NCBI RefSeq assembly: GCF_028598805.1
Contig: NZ_JAQRFI010000003.1
Coordinates: 110,055-174,054 of the forward strand
Source of the DNA: Xenorhabdus yunnanensis
GTDB lineage: Bacteria > Pseudomonadota > Gammaproteobacteria > Enterobacterales > Enterobacteriaceae
Direction of reading: 5' to 3'
DNA length: 64,000 nt
Shown here: positions 9,528-19,063 of the stretch, piece by piece
Numbering within the stretch: position 1 is the stretch's first letter
Layout: each line of letters opens with the position of its first letter
Made by a program: the position numbers and the translations under genes
The notes under the pieces: generated by a model
What the model was told of the DNA's origin: nothing
Database searches by the model: none
What the model saw: only the letters and a program-made list of their open reading frames with translations

Positions 9528-10799
9528 ATGAGTAAACCGAGTTTTACTGTCCCAAAAATAGATAATTATCACCGTAACATTGCGCGATCTAATGATTACT
9601 TACAGGGTATAGTTGCACGATACGATCATTTTATCTCCGATGGTAAGATGGATATGGTTGGCAGAGTATTTCATAGCATTCCTAGCAAGAATGTTTCAGT
9701 CAGCTACAGTCCTACCAGCTCCGATAGCAAGTATACACGTGAAGTTTTGCATTTGGGTTCCTACAATTATTCTGGGCTCAATGGTCATCAACAGATCATC
9801 GAATCCAGCATCGATGCAATTCATCGCTATGGAACCACATCCAGCGGAGTGCGCCTTCTCAATGGTACTAGTGATCTACATCTTGAAATGGAGCAACGGC
9901 TGGCTAAGTTCCTTGGCGTGGAAGAAGTCATTACTTTCAGTTCTGGATTTTGCGCTAATCTCGCCGCCCTCTCCACTCTATGCCGTGAAGGTGACATCGT
10001 TTTCAGTGACACTCTCAACCATCAATCTATCGTTGATGGTCTGAAACTGAGCGACGCAAAGGTTCAAGTTTACAGGCATGTTTCTCTGAAAAGCCTCGAA
10101 AATAAGCTTCGCCAAACTTCATTTCAAGCACGCAAATTTATTATCACCGATGGCGTTTTCAGTATGGATGGCGATCTGGCACCATTGCCCGGTATTGTCG
10201 AGCTAGCACAAAGATACAATGCTTTCGTAATTGTTGATGATGCCCATGGAACTGGACATGTTGGCCCTAACGGTCGGGGAAGCTGTGCGTACTTCGGCGT
10301 GACTGATCAGGTTGATGTTATCACTGGTAGCTTGAGCAAGGGCTTGCCGGGCATTGGCGGGTTCATTGGCACAAACAGAGAAACAGGAAAAATCATCCGC
10401 ATAGCCGCAAATCCTTACATTTATTCCGCTTCACTGCCTCCGGCTGTACTGGCTTCGATCATCAGTGCCATCGACATCCTCGATGTTTCACCTCAGTTGA
10501 CACTAGAATTACAAAGCAAGGCCAAGTACTTCCGGCAAAAATTACATGATGCGGGATTCGACTTGCTCAATAGCGAAACTGCCATTGTGCCATTGCTTAC
10601 AGGTGATGAGCATCGTTGTTACGCCATGGCTCGAATGCTTCATGAGAAAGGTATATACGTTAATCCTGTGGCATATCCTGCTGTAAGCAAAACACGTTCA
10701 CGAATACGGATGAACCTGAGTGCCAACCTAAGCGACGAGGAGTTGGACTATAGCATTCGCACTTTAATCCAAATTGGTCAGCAACTAGCTTTGATATAG
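9528..10799 (+). CDS. Alpha-oxoamine synthase (PLP-dependent acyl-CoA:amino acid condensing enzyme)
   Basis: Belongs to the family of KBL, BioF, HemA and serine palmitoyltransferase, which decarboxylatively condense an acyl-CoA with an amino acid to an alpha-aminoketone. The PLP lysine is Lys271 in ITGSLSKGLPGIGGF. VDDAHGTGHVG holds the cofactor-binding Asp and His. LHLGSYNYSGL near residue 75 and the GVRLLNGT segment resemble serine palmitoyltransferase more than BioF. Length 423 aa. The substrate is not decided by sequence. The acyl-CoA ligase and SDR downstream suggest a lipid-like aminoketone pathway. GC content looks higher than in the flanking DNA. Confidence 0.85.
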   Translation: MSKPSFTVPKIDNYHRNIARSNDYLQGIVARYDHFISDGKMDMVGRVFHSIPSKNVSVSYSPTSSDSKYTREVLHLGSYNYSGLNGHQQIIESSIDAIHRYGTTSSGVRLLNGTSDLHLEMEQRLAKFLGVEEVITFSSGFCANLAALSTLCREGDIVFSDTLNHQSIVDGLKLSDAKVQVYRHVSLKSLENKLRQTSFQARKFIITDGVFSMDGDLAPLPGIVELAQRYNAFVIVDDAHGTGHVGPNGRGSCAYFGVTDQVDVITGSLSKGLPGIGGFIGTNRETGKIIRIAANPYIYSASLPPAVLASIISAIDILDVSPQLTLELQSKAKYFRQKLHDAGFDLLNSETAIVPLLTGDEHRCYAMARMLHEKGIYVNPVAYPAVSKTRSRIRMNLSANLSDEELDYSIRTLIQIGQQLALI

Positions 10800-10830
10800 C
10801 CTTACAAGGGATGTGTAGTCATGAAAATAA

Positions 10831-11009
10831 TCTATAAGTGGACAGAGTGCACCACCTGAATCTTGAATAAAAAATTGAACTCAGTGCCTGTTCGAAGATC
10901 AGAACTTTCAACCAAGAAAAAACGATCTCAATAAGGAGCAGGCATGGACAAATTAGTTGAACTTTTCTGTGATATCGACGATTTTTGTCATATTTTTATT
11001 CCACAATGA
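10831..11009 (+). mobile_element. Remnant of an IS982-type element (5' end only)
   Basis: A 22-codon frame at 10944-11009 starts with AAGGAG before its ATG and reads MDKLVELFCDIDDFCHIFIP then Gln and stop. I recognise this as the N-terminus of IS982-family transposases. The rest of the transposase is missing and the sequence passes directly into the end of the ligase gene. The left limit is approximate. Confidence 0.6.
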
Positions 11010-11073
11010 AAATAAATCTGCCTAGAAAATGGATAACACCAGCTTTGCCGCTTCTGTAGAAAAACTCACGGGT

Positions 11074-12681
11074 TCATTCTTTGACACGTTTTCTCAATTG
11101 ATCTTTTATAACTTTGCCATTGACATTCCGGGGTATAGTTAAAAAAGTATATCCTTTGGGGCGTTTATACCGCGCTACTACCGTACAAATGTAATTATTT
11201 AACTCTTGCTCAGTGATTGATATATTTTCATCGAGTTCAATAAAGGCATGAGGAACTTCTCCCCAATAGGGATCGGGTTTCGCCACGATAGCAGCAGCTA
11301 AAACACCAGGATAACTGGATAGGGCATTCTCAAGCTCAAGACTGGAAATATTTTCACCACCGGAAATAATGATATCTTTTTTTCGATCGATGATTTTCAT
11401 ATAGCCATCAGGATCGACAACTGCCAGATCCCCGGTATAAAACCATTGATCGGTGATCTCCGGTGTGACGTGACGTACAGGATCATAAGCTGCCACAATA
11501 TTACCGCGAATAGCGACCTCACCAATGGTTTTGCCATCAAAAGGAACTTCCTGTTGGTTCTTTCCATCAATAACGCTAACTTGCCCTTGCAAATTGGAGA
11601 CAATGCCCTGACGCATTCTCCGTAAGGTTTTTTCTGATTTTGGCAGTTCGTTCCATTCGTGCTTGTTTTCACAAACAACTACAGGCCCATAAGTTTCGGT
11701 TAAACCATAGACATGTGTCGCATTGATACCAACCTCATCCATCAGTGAAAATTCCATTTCTGTTGGTGGCGCACCAGCAATAAGGCCATAAACGCGGCCA
11801 CCAAAATGCTTTCCATATTTTTGCGCTATCTTGCCTAAAGAGTAATGAACAATCGGAGCACCACAATAGTGTGTTACGTTATGTTTCTGTATAAGTTGCA
11901 TTGCTTCCTCTGCATCAAATTTCCTCATACAGATGTGTGTACCCGCCCGTGCCGCAATTGCCCATGGGAAACACCAGCCATTGCAATGAAACATGGGCAG
12001 CGTCCATAAAAAGGTGGGATTCTTGGGCATATCCCAATCCAGAATATTGGAAATGGCATTTAAAAATGCACCACGATGGGAATAAACAACCAATTTAGGT
12101 TGTCCACTGGTGCCTGAAGTGGAATTGATACTAATAGCTTCTTGTTCGTCAAACTGGATAAAAGATAGTGCTTTTGATGAATATTCGGTTACCAATGATT
12201 CATAAGGGATAATTTCATATTCAGTAGGGAGTACAGGAATAGTTAACCTATTGTCATCAATAATAATTATCTTAACTGGATTATTGAAAGAGACATGATT
12301 TAATAATGGAAGATGACTTTTATCAATAAATAATATTTTGGGATTTAGTTTCTCAAAGACAAAATTTAATGTAGCTGCATCTGTTCGGGTACTTAAAGCA
12401 TTAAGGATGCCACCAGACAAAGGAACTGCAAAATGTAACTCCAGTAATTCGTGGGTATTTGGTAGAAGGGTTGAGACGACGCTTCCCTTATCCACCCCCA
12501 TTTGTTGAAGAGAGATAGCGATCCTTTCACAGCGATTGGCATATTGGTGCCAAGTCCAACGGTGCTTTCCATCAATGACAGCGATATCCTTGCCATTGCT
12601 TAATATGGCTCTTTTGAGAAATAAAATTGGTGATAATGCTGTGCCAGTATATTCACTTAAGAATGGATTATCGAGAATCAT
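11074..12681 (-). CDS. Medium/long-chain acyl-CoA ligase, AMP-binding (AlkK-like)
   Basis: ANL-superfamily enzyme that adenylates a carboxylic acid and transfers it to CoA. The start at 12681 is preferred over GTG at 12690 because AGGTGG precedes the ATG by 5 bases. Motifs: P-loop STSGTSGQPKLVVYSH (SGQPK rather than the usual TGxPK), HVYGLTETYGPV, YTGDLAVVDPDGY, DRKKDIIISGGENIS and the C-terminal catalytic Lys in NGKVIKDQL. Length about 535 aa. Convergent with the oxoamine synthase and divergent from the SDR gene. Substrate unknown; could supply its acyl-CoA to the neighbouring synthase. Confidence 0.85.
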   Translation of the reverse strand: MILDNPFLSEYTGTALSPILFLKRAILSNGKDIAVIDGKHRWTWHQYANRCERIAISLQQMGVDKGSVVSTLLPNTHELLELHFAVPLSGGILNALSTRTDAATLNFVFEKLNPKILFIDKSHLPLLNHVSFNNPVKIIIIDDNRLTIPVLPTEYEIIPYESLVTEYSSKALSFIQFDEQEAISINSTSGTSGQPKLVVYSHRGAFLNAISNILDWDMPKNPTFLWTLPMFHCNGWCFPWAIAARAGTHICMRKFDAEEAMQLIQKHNVTHYCGAPIVHYSLGKIAQKYGKHFGGRVYGLIAGAPPTEMEFSLMDEVGINATHVYGLTETYGPVVVCENKHEWNELPKSEKTLRRMRQGIVSNLQGQVSVIDGKNQQEVPFDGKTIGEVAIRGNIVAAYDPVRHVTPEITDQWFYTGDLAVVDPDGYMKIIDRKKDIIISGGENISSLELENALSSYPGVLAAAIVAKPDPYWGEVPHAFIELDENISITEQELNNYICTVVARYKRPKGYTFLTIPRNVNGKVIKDQLRKRVKE

Positions 12682-12962
12682 ACTTTCCACCTCATATTAT
12701 TTTTTGAGAAGTACCATTACTTTCTTGGAAAAATAGTGTGTTATTTAAAAGTAATTTCTGGTAGACGAATAAGCAATTTCAGTTTTATTCAAAATGGATG
12801 TTTTTATACTGATGCCAATAATGGTTTTATAACGTTGCTTTATTTTATTTTTTTAATACACTGATTCCATTTATTATGATTGCTGATGTAACAGTTTGAA
12901 AATATATTAAAAAATTATAATTAAGATAAAAAACTCTATCCACTAATACTAAAGGAGATGCT

Positions 12963-13712
12963 ATGTTTAATTTAGCGGGAAAAATTGCTTTTATTTCAGG
13001 TGGAACCAAAGGCATCGGCAAAGGAATTGCTAAGGTATTGAAGCAAGCTGGCGCTATTACCATTATTGCAGGCACTGATGTAGTAAGGGGCGAAGCAATT
13101 GCCAAAGAACTGGTAGTCGATTTTATTCCTCTTGATGTTACTGATCAGACAGCATGTAAAAACGCGATAGATAAGATTGTTGAAAAGTATGGCAGGCTCG
13201 ATATTCTTTGTTCCAATGCAGGTATTTTTCCACAGCATTATCTGAAAGATATGACTGCGGAAGATTGGGATTCAGTGCATACCGTCAATCTTAAAGGGAC
13301 ATTTTTCTTAGTGCAGGCTGCGTTGAATGTTATGGAAAAACAGCGTTACGGGCGTGTTGTTATCACTTCATCAATAACAGGCGAGATAACGGGTATTTCA
13401 GGCTATAGTCACTACGGTGCCAGTAAGGCAGGGCAACTGGGATTCATGCGCAGTGCTGCATTGGAATATGCGGGGCAAGGCATCACCATTAATGCGATTA
13501 TGCCAGGCTTGATCATGACTGAAGGCTTAATGGAATTTGGTGATGAATTCCTCAATCATGTGAAAGATACCACCCCAATGCGGACTTTGGGTATGCCTGA
13601 AGATATTGGTTATGCTGCCTGTTTTTTGGCTTCTGATGAAGCGAAATATATTACAGGACAAACGATTGTCGTCGATGGTGGGCAGATTTTGCCAGAAATG
13701 CAGGGAGCTTGA
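12963..13712 (+). CDS. Short-chain dehydrogenase/reductase (FabG/UcpA-like)
   Basis: NAD(P)-dependent Rossmann-fold oxidoreductase of 249 aa. The cofactor motif SGGTKGIGKG is at about residues 14-23, CSNAGIF near 83-89, and the catalytic pair is Tyr151 and Lys155 in HYGASKAG. The C-terminus ASDEAKYITGQTIVVDGG is typical of 3-ketoacyl reductases of this class. AAAGGAG precedes the ATG. It is divergent from the acyl-CoA ligase, across a 281-base shared regulatory gap. It could reduce a ketone made by the oxoamine synthase, but this is inference. Confidence 0.85.
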   Translation: MFNLAGKIAFISGGTKGIGKGIAKVLKQAGAITIIAGTDVVRGEAIAKELVVDFIPLDVTDQTACKNAIDKIVEKYGRLDILCSNAGIFPQHYLKDMTAEDWDSVHTVNLKGTFFLVQAALNVMEKQRYGRVVITSSITGEITGISGYSHYGASKAGQLGFMRSAALEYAGQGITINAIMPGLIMTEGLMEFGDEFLNHVKDTTPMRTLGMPEDIGYAACFLASDEAKYITGQTIVVDGGQILPEMQGA

Positions 13713-13772
13713 TTATTTTACAAAGATTGCCGTAAGACAGTAGAAACAGGTAATATGCCTATCCAATAAACA

Positions 13773-13809
13773 CAGGGAGGGGAGTTTGTCCTCTTCCTGA
13801 TTTTTTATT
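13773..13809 (+). terminator. Terminator after the SDR gene
   Basis: CAGGGAGGGGA, loop GTTTG, TCCTCTTCCTG (11 pairs with two G-U) followed by ATTTTTTATT at 13800 gives a good intrinsic terminator. Confidence 0.8.
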
Positions 13810-13832
13810 GTCTGAATCAGGTAAGAAATATT

Positions 13833-14486
13833 ATGTCACTGAACTATGAGCGTAACCCGCTTCCTCTGCCAAACGGGCACCAAAAAGTGCTATTGCACTC
13901 ATGTTGTGCACCATGTTCTGGGGAAGTAATGGAAGCAATGTTGGTTTCAGGAATTGATTTTACGATATTTTTCTATAATCCGAATATTCATCCTTTGAAA
14001 GAATATGAACTGCGCAAAAATGAAAATATCCGTTTTGCGGAGCAGATGGGCATTCCTTTTGTCGATGCAGATTACGACCGTGATAATTGGTTTGAGCGCG
14101 CAAAAGGAATGGAAAATGAGCCTGAACGTGGTATTCGTTGCACAATGTGTTTTGATATGCGTTTTGAACGAACAGCGTTGTATGCCCATGAACATGGTTT
14201 CCCTGTGATTACCAGCTCACTTGGTATTTCACGTTGGAAAAATATGCAGCAGATCAATGAATGTGGTGTCCGCGCAGCTTCTCGTTATCCTGATTTAATG
14301 TATTGGGAATATAACTGGCGTAAGGGAGGCGGATCTTCCCGCATGATAGAAATCAGCAAACGTGAAGAGTTCTATCAGCAGGAATATTGTGGTTGTGTTT
14401 ATTCTCTTCGGGATACTAATCGCCATCGTCTGACCACTGGTCGTGAAAGAATTAAATTGGGTACGATCTTTTATACCGTAAATTAA
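13833..14486 (+). CDS. queH: Epoxyqueuosine reductase QueH
   Basis: Iron-sulfur enzyme reducing epoxyqueuosine to queuosine in the tRNA anticodon, a non-orthologous replacement of QueG. The family pattern of cysteines is present: vicinal CC and C in [10 protein letters not shown] (residues 22-30), CTMCFDMR mid-protein and YCGCVYS near the C-terminus. FFYNPNIHP and [11 protein letters not shown] are characteristic. Length 217 aa. It stands alone between two terminators. The ribosome site (GGTAAGA) is weak. Confidence 0.9.
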   Translation: MSLNYERNPLPLPNGHQKVLLHSCCAPCSGEVMEAMLVSGIDFTIFFYNPNIHPLKEYELRKNENIRFAEQMGIPFVDADYDRDNWFERAKGMENEPERGIRCTMCFDMRFERTALYAHEHGFPVITSSLGISRWKNMQQINECGVRAASRYPDLMYWEYNWRKGGGSSRMIEISKREEFYQQEYCGCVYSLRDTNRHRLTTGRERIKLGTIFYTVN

Positions 14487-14533
14487 AATCAAGTTGCTTT
14501 ATATTTTTCTTTATATTCTTAAGTTAAATTTTC

Positions 14534-14916
14534 AAAAAAAAGCCTGCACGGGGGCAGGCCATAAGATACGGCAAATATAAAATCCCTGGTGGTGACTTAG
14601 AGCTTAGTCGGATTAGCTCCAAATAGTGACGAGTCCCCCTGACTATATGTGAGATGAGATACTGCCGTCCAATGGATTGCACAGATCAATCAGAGGAGAT
14701 TGATCGATAAAAACGATCATTCATGATCCATCAGGCACGGAAAGTGTGAAGTAATCCAAAGGATAATCGTGATTGCGGCTTTTCAGTTTGATCTAAAACA
14801 GGTTTACATAAAACTGGAAAGCCTTGGTTTATGGGATATAGCACTAAGTTTTATTTGTTGAATATCAATTATTGAGTATCAGTTGATAAACATTAGGTTA
14901 GTTGTTAGATAAATCG
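14534..14916 (-). ncRNA. Possible minus-strand small RNA or long AraC 3' UTR with terminator
   Basis: The minus strand carries a textbook terminator at 14559-14534: GCCTGC, 6-base loop, GCAGGC, then eight T. No protein gene lies between it and the AraC gene end at 14917. The intervening 350 bases contain further hairpins, e.g. GATCAATC/GATTGATC at 14684-14705. Either the araC transcript has a long 3' UTR or a separate small RNA is encoded here. I could not match it to a known RNA family by eye. Confidence 0.35.
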
Positions 14917-15732
14917 TTAATCTTTTCCATATCTGGCGCGGTTAGGCGTACAACCAAAACGTCGGCGATAGCTTTGAGTAAAATAAGACTGGCTGGAAAA
15001 ACCCGATTCCAATGAAATATCGGCGATACTCATTTCGCTATTCAATAATAATTGATGTGCGTAAAGAATACGTTGCTCACTGATCCAAGCCTTGGGTGAA
15101 GTGCCATAGACACTGTTAAAAAGCTCCTTAAAGGAAGTCAGCCCCATACCGAATTCACGCGCGAAGTCATTCAATCTCCATTCTTTGAGATAATGAGCTT
15201 CCATAAACGTTTGCAGTCGTTCTACCTGACGGTTGCTTAATTTCCGCAGAATAGACATTAACAACGCCCCTTGATTACCTAAGGAAAGCAGCAATAATAA
15301 CTCTTCAACTCTTAATTGAATCAACGCTGGCGGAGAATCATGAGCTAGTAAGTTGGCTAGCCCGCGAATGCTTTCTGTCAGCAAGGGAAATTGATTAAAA
15401 GGAATCAGCCTATGAGCAGGAAACTCCTGCCTCTCTATCTGACTTAATAATGGCCCAAAACGCTTTAAAAAATTGCGTAAAAACTCCATGTGTAAGGGCA
15501 ACCACAATACCTGACAACTTTCTGTATTGGTTTTGGCTGCATAGCTCCCAGGATGGGTAAAAAGGATCTCATTCGATGTGATGTGATAAGTGTTTATGCA
15601 ATCTTTCCACACCATTTCACCATTGAGTAAAATATACAACCCTCTTTGTTTATGCTCCAGGATATTGAAATCCGGCATGGTTAATTGGACCGTGCAAATA
15701 TTATTTTGATTTAAGCCCGTCGTCCTTTTCAT
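14917..15732 (-). CDS. AraC/XylS-family transcriptional regulator
   Basis: The 271-aa protein has a ligand or dimerisation region at the N-terminus and a C-terminal double helix-turn-helix, about residues 165-268. Helix-turn-helix 1 is in WRLNDFAREFGMGLTSFKEL, and helix-turn-helix 2 in MSIADISLESGFSSQSYFTQ, ending YRRRFGCTPNRAR, the standard AraC signature. Its layout resembles ExsA-type activators, but the N-terminus gives no ligand clue. It is monocistronic, transcribed away from a 1.2-kb AT-rich gap. Targets unknown. Confidence 0.85.
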   Translation of the reverse strand: MKRTTGLNQNNICTVQLTMPDFNILEHKQRGLYILLNGEMVWKDCINTYHITSNEILFTHPGSYAAKTNTESCQVLWLPLHMEFLRNFLKRFGPLLSQIERQEFPAHRLIPFNQFPLLTESIRGLANLLAHDSPPALIQLRVEELLLLLSLGNQGALLMSILRKLSNRQVERLQTFMEAHYLKEWRLNDFAREFGMGLTSFKELFNSVYGTSPKAWISEQRILYAHQLLLNSEMSIADISLESGFSSQSYFTQSYRRRFGCTPNRARYGKD

Positions 15733-16977
15733 TTAATACTCCTAATTTTCCGTATCATGAGTAATCATTTTTTTTGATGAGTGCATGGTGTGTTTATTTT
15801 ATTAATTAATGAATTAATAAAAAACTTCCTTATGGCACTTGTATTATCTTGATAAAACTGAGTGCCGATTGAAACAGTATTGAAAGTTCTCGAAAGTTCA
15901 TGCGTAACATCAATTAAATCACTTTTTGTATTATATAGATAAATAGATATTTGTGTTAGGTTTAAGTGAAAATTTTTGTGATTGAAAATAGTTTGTTTTT
16001 TTTCACCTTGTTGCTGATTGATCTTTATGTAATTGTCTTCAACTGTCTGTTTTTAAGGGGTTGTTTTCAATTAATCATTATTGTTGAAATAATTTACAGA
16101 TATTGATGCATTCTGTTTATTGATTCGCTTATCCTAAAATTTTTCATCCGTAATAAATATCAATGATAATTTTGGTTTTTTATTTATTTGATTTATAAGT
16201 ATTTTTATTCATTTTTGCATTGTAAGTAATTTTTTATAGCGATATTTAATGAATGAACATAGATATCTGATGATTGATAGATAATTTTAAAACGTAGAAT
16301 GATTTATTTTTTAAATGAATTAAAATGTTGAAATAAAAAGTTAACAAAATGGAGAGATTGTTAATTAATTCACCAAGTGATTTTTAACTGGAGGTTATCT
16401 ATGTGCATTCAGAATAGTTAACATTAAAACACTATTTGGCTGATTTAAAAATCCAACTCTTGTTTAGTTGTTTTATAAAGAAAATAATTATAAGTCAGAT
16501 GGCTATTTGGTAGGACGATTTAACCTTCTAAGTAATGTGTTTCTTTGCCATCATGTTACAGCCAGAAACCGAATGGCAATAAAATGTTTATAGATAATTA
16601 TAAGACAATAGATATACAGTATTTTCTGGAGTTCCAATATGATACAGAGTTATTAACTTTTTGTTTTTATTGTTATTAAATTATGAATTTATATGGTTTT
16701 TACATCTGAAAATAGAAAATTAAATTTATCTTTATGGATTTTCTTATTTAATAAATGTGAGATAATTCAATAAAAAATCAGATGATTAAACTCAAATGAA
16801 ATCTTTATCCGTGTAATAACGCTATAAATGCCTCTGTTATAGCTTGGTAGATTGTTTTTTATACTTGTACAATGATAAGATGTGTTTTCACGGCCTGTTT
16901 TCTATTACCTGCTAAGGCATATGCATAGATATATTTGCTGATGAAATATAAGAAAAAACTACAAAAACGAGAAAAAT
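15733..16977. other. Long AT-rich intergenic region, no gene recognised
   Basis: About 1.2 kb between the AraC gene and the bactofilin gene. It is strongly AT-rich with many poly-T and poly-A tracts. I found no reading frame with family similarity, no tRNA-like fold and no convincing terminator. It must contain the promoters of both flanking genes and could host an unrecognised small RNA. Confidence 0.6.
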
Positions 16978-17649
16978 ATGGAAAAGTATCGTTTTTCAGA
17001 TAATGCTTTTTTATACAGTATATGGCTCCTTTGGGGAATTGCATTGGGGCTATATCTGTATGGTGCTCATTTTAGTTGTGCCATAACAGCAATTTTATCT
17101 TTTTTAGCCTTAGTGTTTTACTTTACGAATATGAGATTGAGAATAAACGCTATGTTTGGAAAAAAAACAACAGAAGCACCAGTTATCAGTTCTACGACAC
17201 CAGTTATGGGCATAAAGCCTGAAGAGAAAAAACTACCTGAAGCTGAGACTCGCCCAAATACCATTATTGCTAAAAACTCTGTGTTCAAGGGTGATATAGA
17301 AATGGAAGGGGATATTCAGGTCTGGGGTAAAGTCATTGGCAATATTCGCGTCAAAGGTGGTGCCATTCGTATTATGCATGCCGGCAAAGTGGAAGGTGAG
17401 CTGAATGCACCTGAAATTATCATTGATGGCCATGTTGAAGGTACATGCTGTGCGGAAACATTGGATATTCTAGAACATGGCGAGTTACGGGGCATTAGCC
17501 GTTGCGGTAGTATGTCAATTCGACGTGGCGGGCTATTTGTTGGTCAGTCTGAACAGGTTGAGAATAAGAAAAAATCAGAAATGGAACAACGGGTTGTTCC
17601 TATTAGAGACAATCAAGGCGATAAATCAAAAATGAAAAATAGCGCCTGA
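16978..17649 (+). CDS. Bactofilin (polymer-forming cytoskeletal protein) with N-terminal membrane segments
   Basis: Bactofilins polymerise through a right-handed beta-helix and scaffold wall or envelope proteins. Two hydrophobic segments occupy about residues 10-56 (e.g. LYSIWLLWGIALGLYLYGAH), then a polar linker. The beta-helix core covers about residues 95-185 with the repeating pattern of V/I-x-G turns: VFKGDIEMEGDIQVWGKVIG, GKVEGELNAPEIIIDGHVEG and HGELRG. A charged tail follows. Length 223 aa. It is monocistronic, with a strong terminator. Confidence 0.85.
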   Translation: MEKYRFSDNAFLYSIWLLWGIALGLYLYGAHFSCAITAILSFLALVFYFTNMRLRINAMFGKKTTEAPVISSTTPVMGIKPEEKKLPEAETRPNTIIAKNSVFKGDIEMEGDIQVWGKVIGNIRVKGGAIRIMHAGKVEGELNAPEIIIDGHVEGTCCAETLDILEHGELRGISRCGSMSIRRGGLFVGQSEQVENKKKSEMEQRVVPIRDNQGDKSKMKNSA

Positions 17650-17681
17650 TAATCGTCTATAAAATAAAAATCTAAGTTTTA

Positions 17682-17725
17682 CTGCCGGAAAATGGGTATG
17701 ATTTTCCGGCAGTTTTATTTTTATA
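17682..17725 (+). terminator. Terminator after the bactofilin gene
   Basis: CTGCCGGAAAAT, 7-base loop, ATTTTCCGGCAG (12 perfect pairs) then TTTTATTTTT. Strong intrinsic terminator. Confidence 0.92.
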
Positions 17726-17785
17726 TCCTTCATCCACTTGTGAGATATTGTCGACTAACTTTTCCCTGAATATTAAGGAGGCAGT

Positions 17786-18334
17786 ATGATTGTTGAATTG
17801 GAAACAGAAAGGTTGTTTCTGCGAGCTTGGAAGACAGAGGATAGAGAACCTTTCTTTCACCTGAATAGTAATCCTGAAGTCATGGAGTTTTTCCCTAACA
17901 TACTGACTGAAGAGCAAAGCAATACTTTAATTGATAACTGTATTCGTAAGTTTGAAACGCAGGAAGGTTGGGGATTATGGGCGGTTGAACTAAAACAAAG
18001 TGGTCAATTTATTGGTTTTGTGGGGCTGAATATCCCTAATATCGAATTTCCATTCTCTCCTTTTGTTGAAATAGGTTGGCGGCTGGATAAACCATTTTGG
18101 GGTCAAGGTTATGCCTGTGAAGCTGCACGCAGAGTTTTTGATTTCGCATTTACAGAAATCGGACTGGAAGAAGTCATCGCTTTCACCACAGTTTCGAATT
18201 ACCGCTCGGAGAGTGTTATGAAAAAATTGGGCATGATCAGAGATGAAAAAACATTTCTGCATCCCGGTTTGGAAGAAAACCATCCATTGAGGGAACATGT
18301 TCTGTATCGGCTTCGGCGTTCAGATTCTGCATGA
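17786..18334 (+). CDS. GNAT-family N-acetyltransferase (RimJ/RimL-like)
   Basis: Acetyl-CoA-dependent transferase of 182 aa. The N-terminal ETERLFLRAWKTEDREPFF is the RimJ/RimL-type beta-1/alpha-1 signature. The acetyl-CoA pyrophosphate loop is in RLDKPFWGQGYACEAARRVF, and the C-terminal NYRSESVMKKLGM completes the fold. Family members modify ribosomal proteins or small amines; the substrate here is unknown. AAGGAGG precedes the ATG. It is the last chromosomal gene before the phage-tail cluster. Confidence 0.85.
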   Translation: MIVELETERLFLRAWKTEDREPFFHLNSNPEVMEFFPNILTEEQSNTLIDNCIRKFETQEGWGLWAVELKQSGQFIGFVGLNIPNIEFPFSPFVEIGWRLDKPFWGQGYACEAARRVFDFAFTEIGLEEVIAFTTVSNYRSESVMKKLGMIRDEKTFLHPGLEENHPLREHVLYRLRRSDSA

Positions 18335-18347
18335 AAATGATTGAATG

Positions 18348-18386
18348 CCATCAAGGTTATCCTAATGGATAGAATAACCTTGATGG
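18348..18386. repeat. 13-bp inverted repeat at the left edge of the tail cluster
   Basis: CCATCAAGGTTAT and its exact complement ATAACCTTGATGG are separated by 13 bases, just after the GNAT gene and before the convergent CI repressor gene. It lacks a long T run in either direction, so it is a weak bidirectional terminator or a boundary element. Confidence 0.7.
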
Positions 18387-18406
18387 AAACCGTTTATGCC
18401 GGATTG

Positions 18407-19027
18407 CTATTGTCTGGATATGACCAGAGTAACGCGACCGATGAATTTTATGTCACTGATTGCACAATCAAAAGTGACGTCATTATCGCTGACCCGAATC
18501 TTACTGATTGGGATTTTGGCAATCTTTTTGATGCTATGCATACCCTCAATATCCACCAGCCATAAGCCATCTTGAATATTGTCTTCCTGAGTATCCAGCA
18601 GATACCATGAGGCACTATCATCAATAATCAGAGGATTTGTGAGTTCCTTAGGAATCAATTCGCTATCCAAAATTACAGGGCCAGCTTCATTGAGCTTACC
18701 GCCCGATAATCTTACGCGAGAGATGGATGGAGCAATGATATCTTCCAATCGCTCCGTTTTTTTGCTGTCTTCCCCATCTGGAAATATTTCTCCCTGACCC
18801 GTGCTCAACCACAGTAGTGAAGCGCCAGTTTCGAGATTACACTGGATGATCCAATCCGCTGGAAAGCTATCACGAAGGTAGCGGTTTGCCATTGTGCTTT
18901 TGGAAACGCCCAAATGGTCACTTAGGGCCTGGCGTGATTTAAACCCATATGCGCGGACAAGGCGTTCAATAGCAGGTCTTCCCCCACTATCAGCCCCCAT
19001 TTTGATCTCAATATTGGTATTTTTCAT
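18407..19027 (-). CDS. P2/186-type CI repressor
   Basis: Lysogeny repressor of the 186 family: N-terminal helix-turn-helix (RQALSDHLGVSKSTMANRY, about residues 31-49) and a C-terminal oligomerisation domain. SFPADWIIQCNLETGASLLW is typical of the phage CI repressor helix-turn-helix domain. Length 206 aa; a start at 19000 is also possible since the ribosome site at 19027 is poor. It is transcribed divergently from the replication genes, as in 186. A motif in its upstream region recurs in front of ogr, suggesting that it also represses the late activator. Confidence 0.82.
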   Translation of the reverse strand: MKNTNIEIKMGADSGGRPAIERLVRAYGFKSRQALSDHLGVSKSTMANRYLRDSFPADWIIQCNLETGASLLWLSTGQGEIFPDGEDSKKTERLEDIIAPSISRVRLSGGKLNEAGPVILDSELIPKELTNPLIIDDSASWYLLDTQEDNIQDGLWLVDIEGMHSIKKIAKIPISKIRVSDNDVTFDCAISDIKFIGRVTLVISRQ

Positions 19028-19063
19028 TGACAGTACAGATAAGAGCTATTAGTATCTCATCAA

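Noticed and set aside
18341..18565. 74-residue plus-strand frame at the left edge of the cluster
   Set aside because: It overlaps the 3' end of the CI repressor gene on the other strand and begins in an inverted repeat without a ribosome site.
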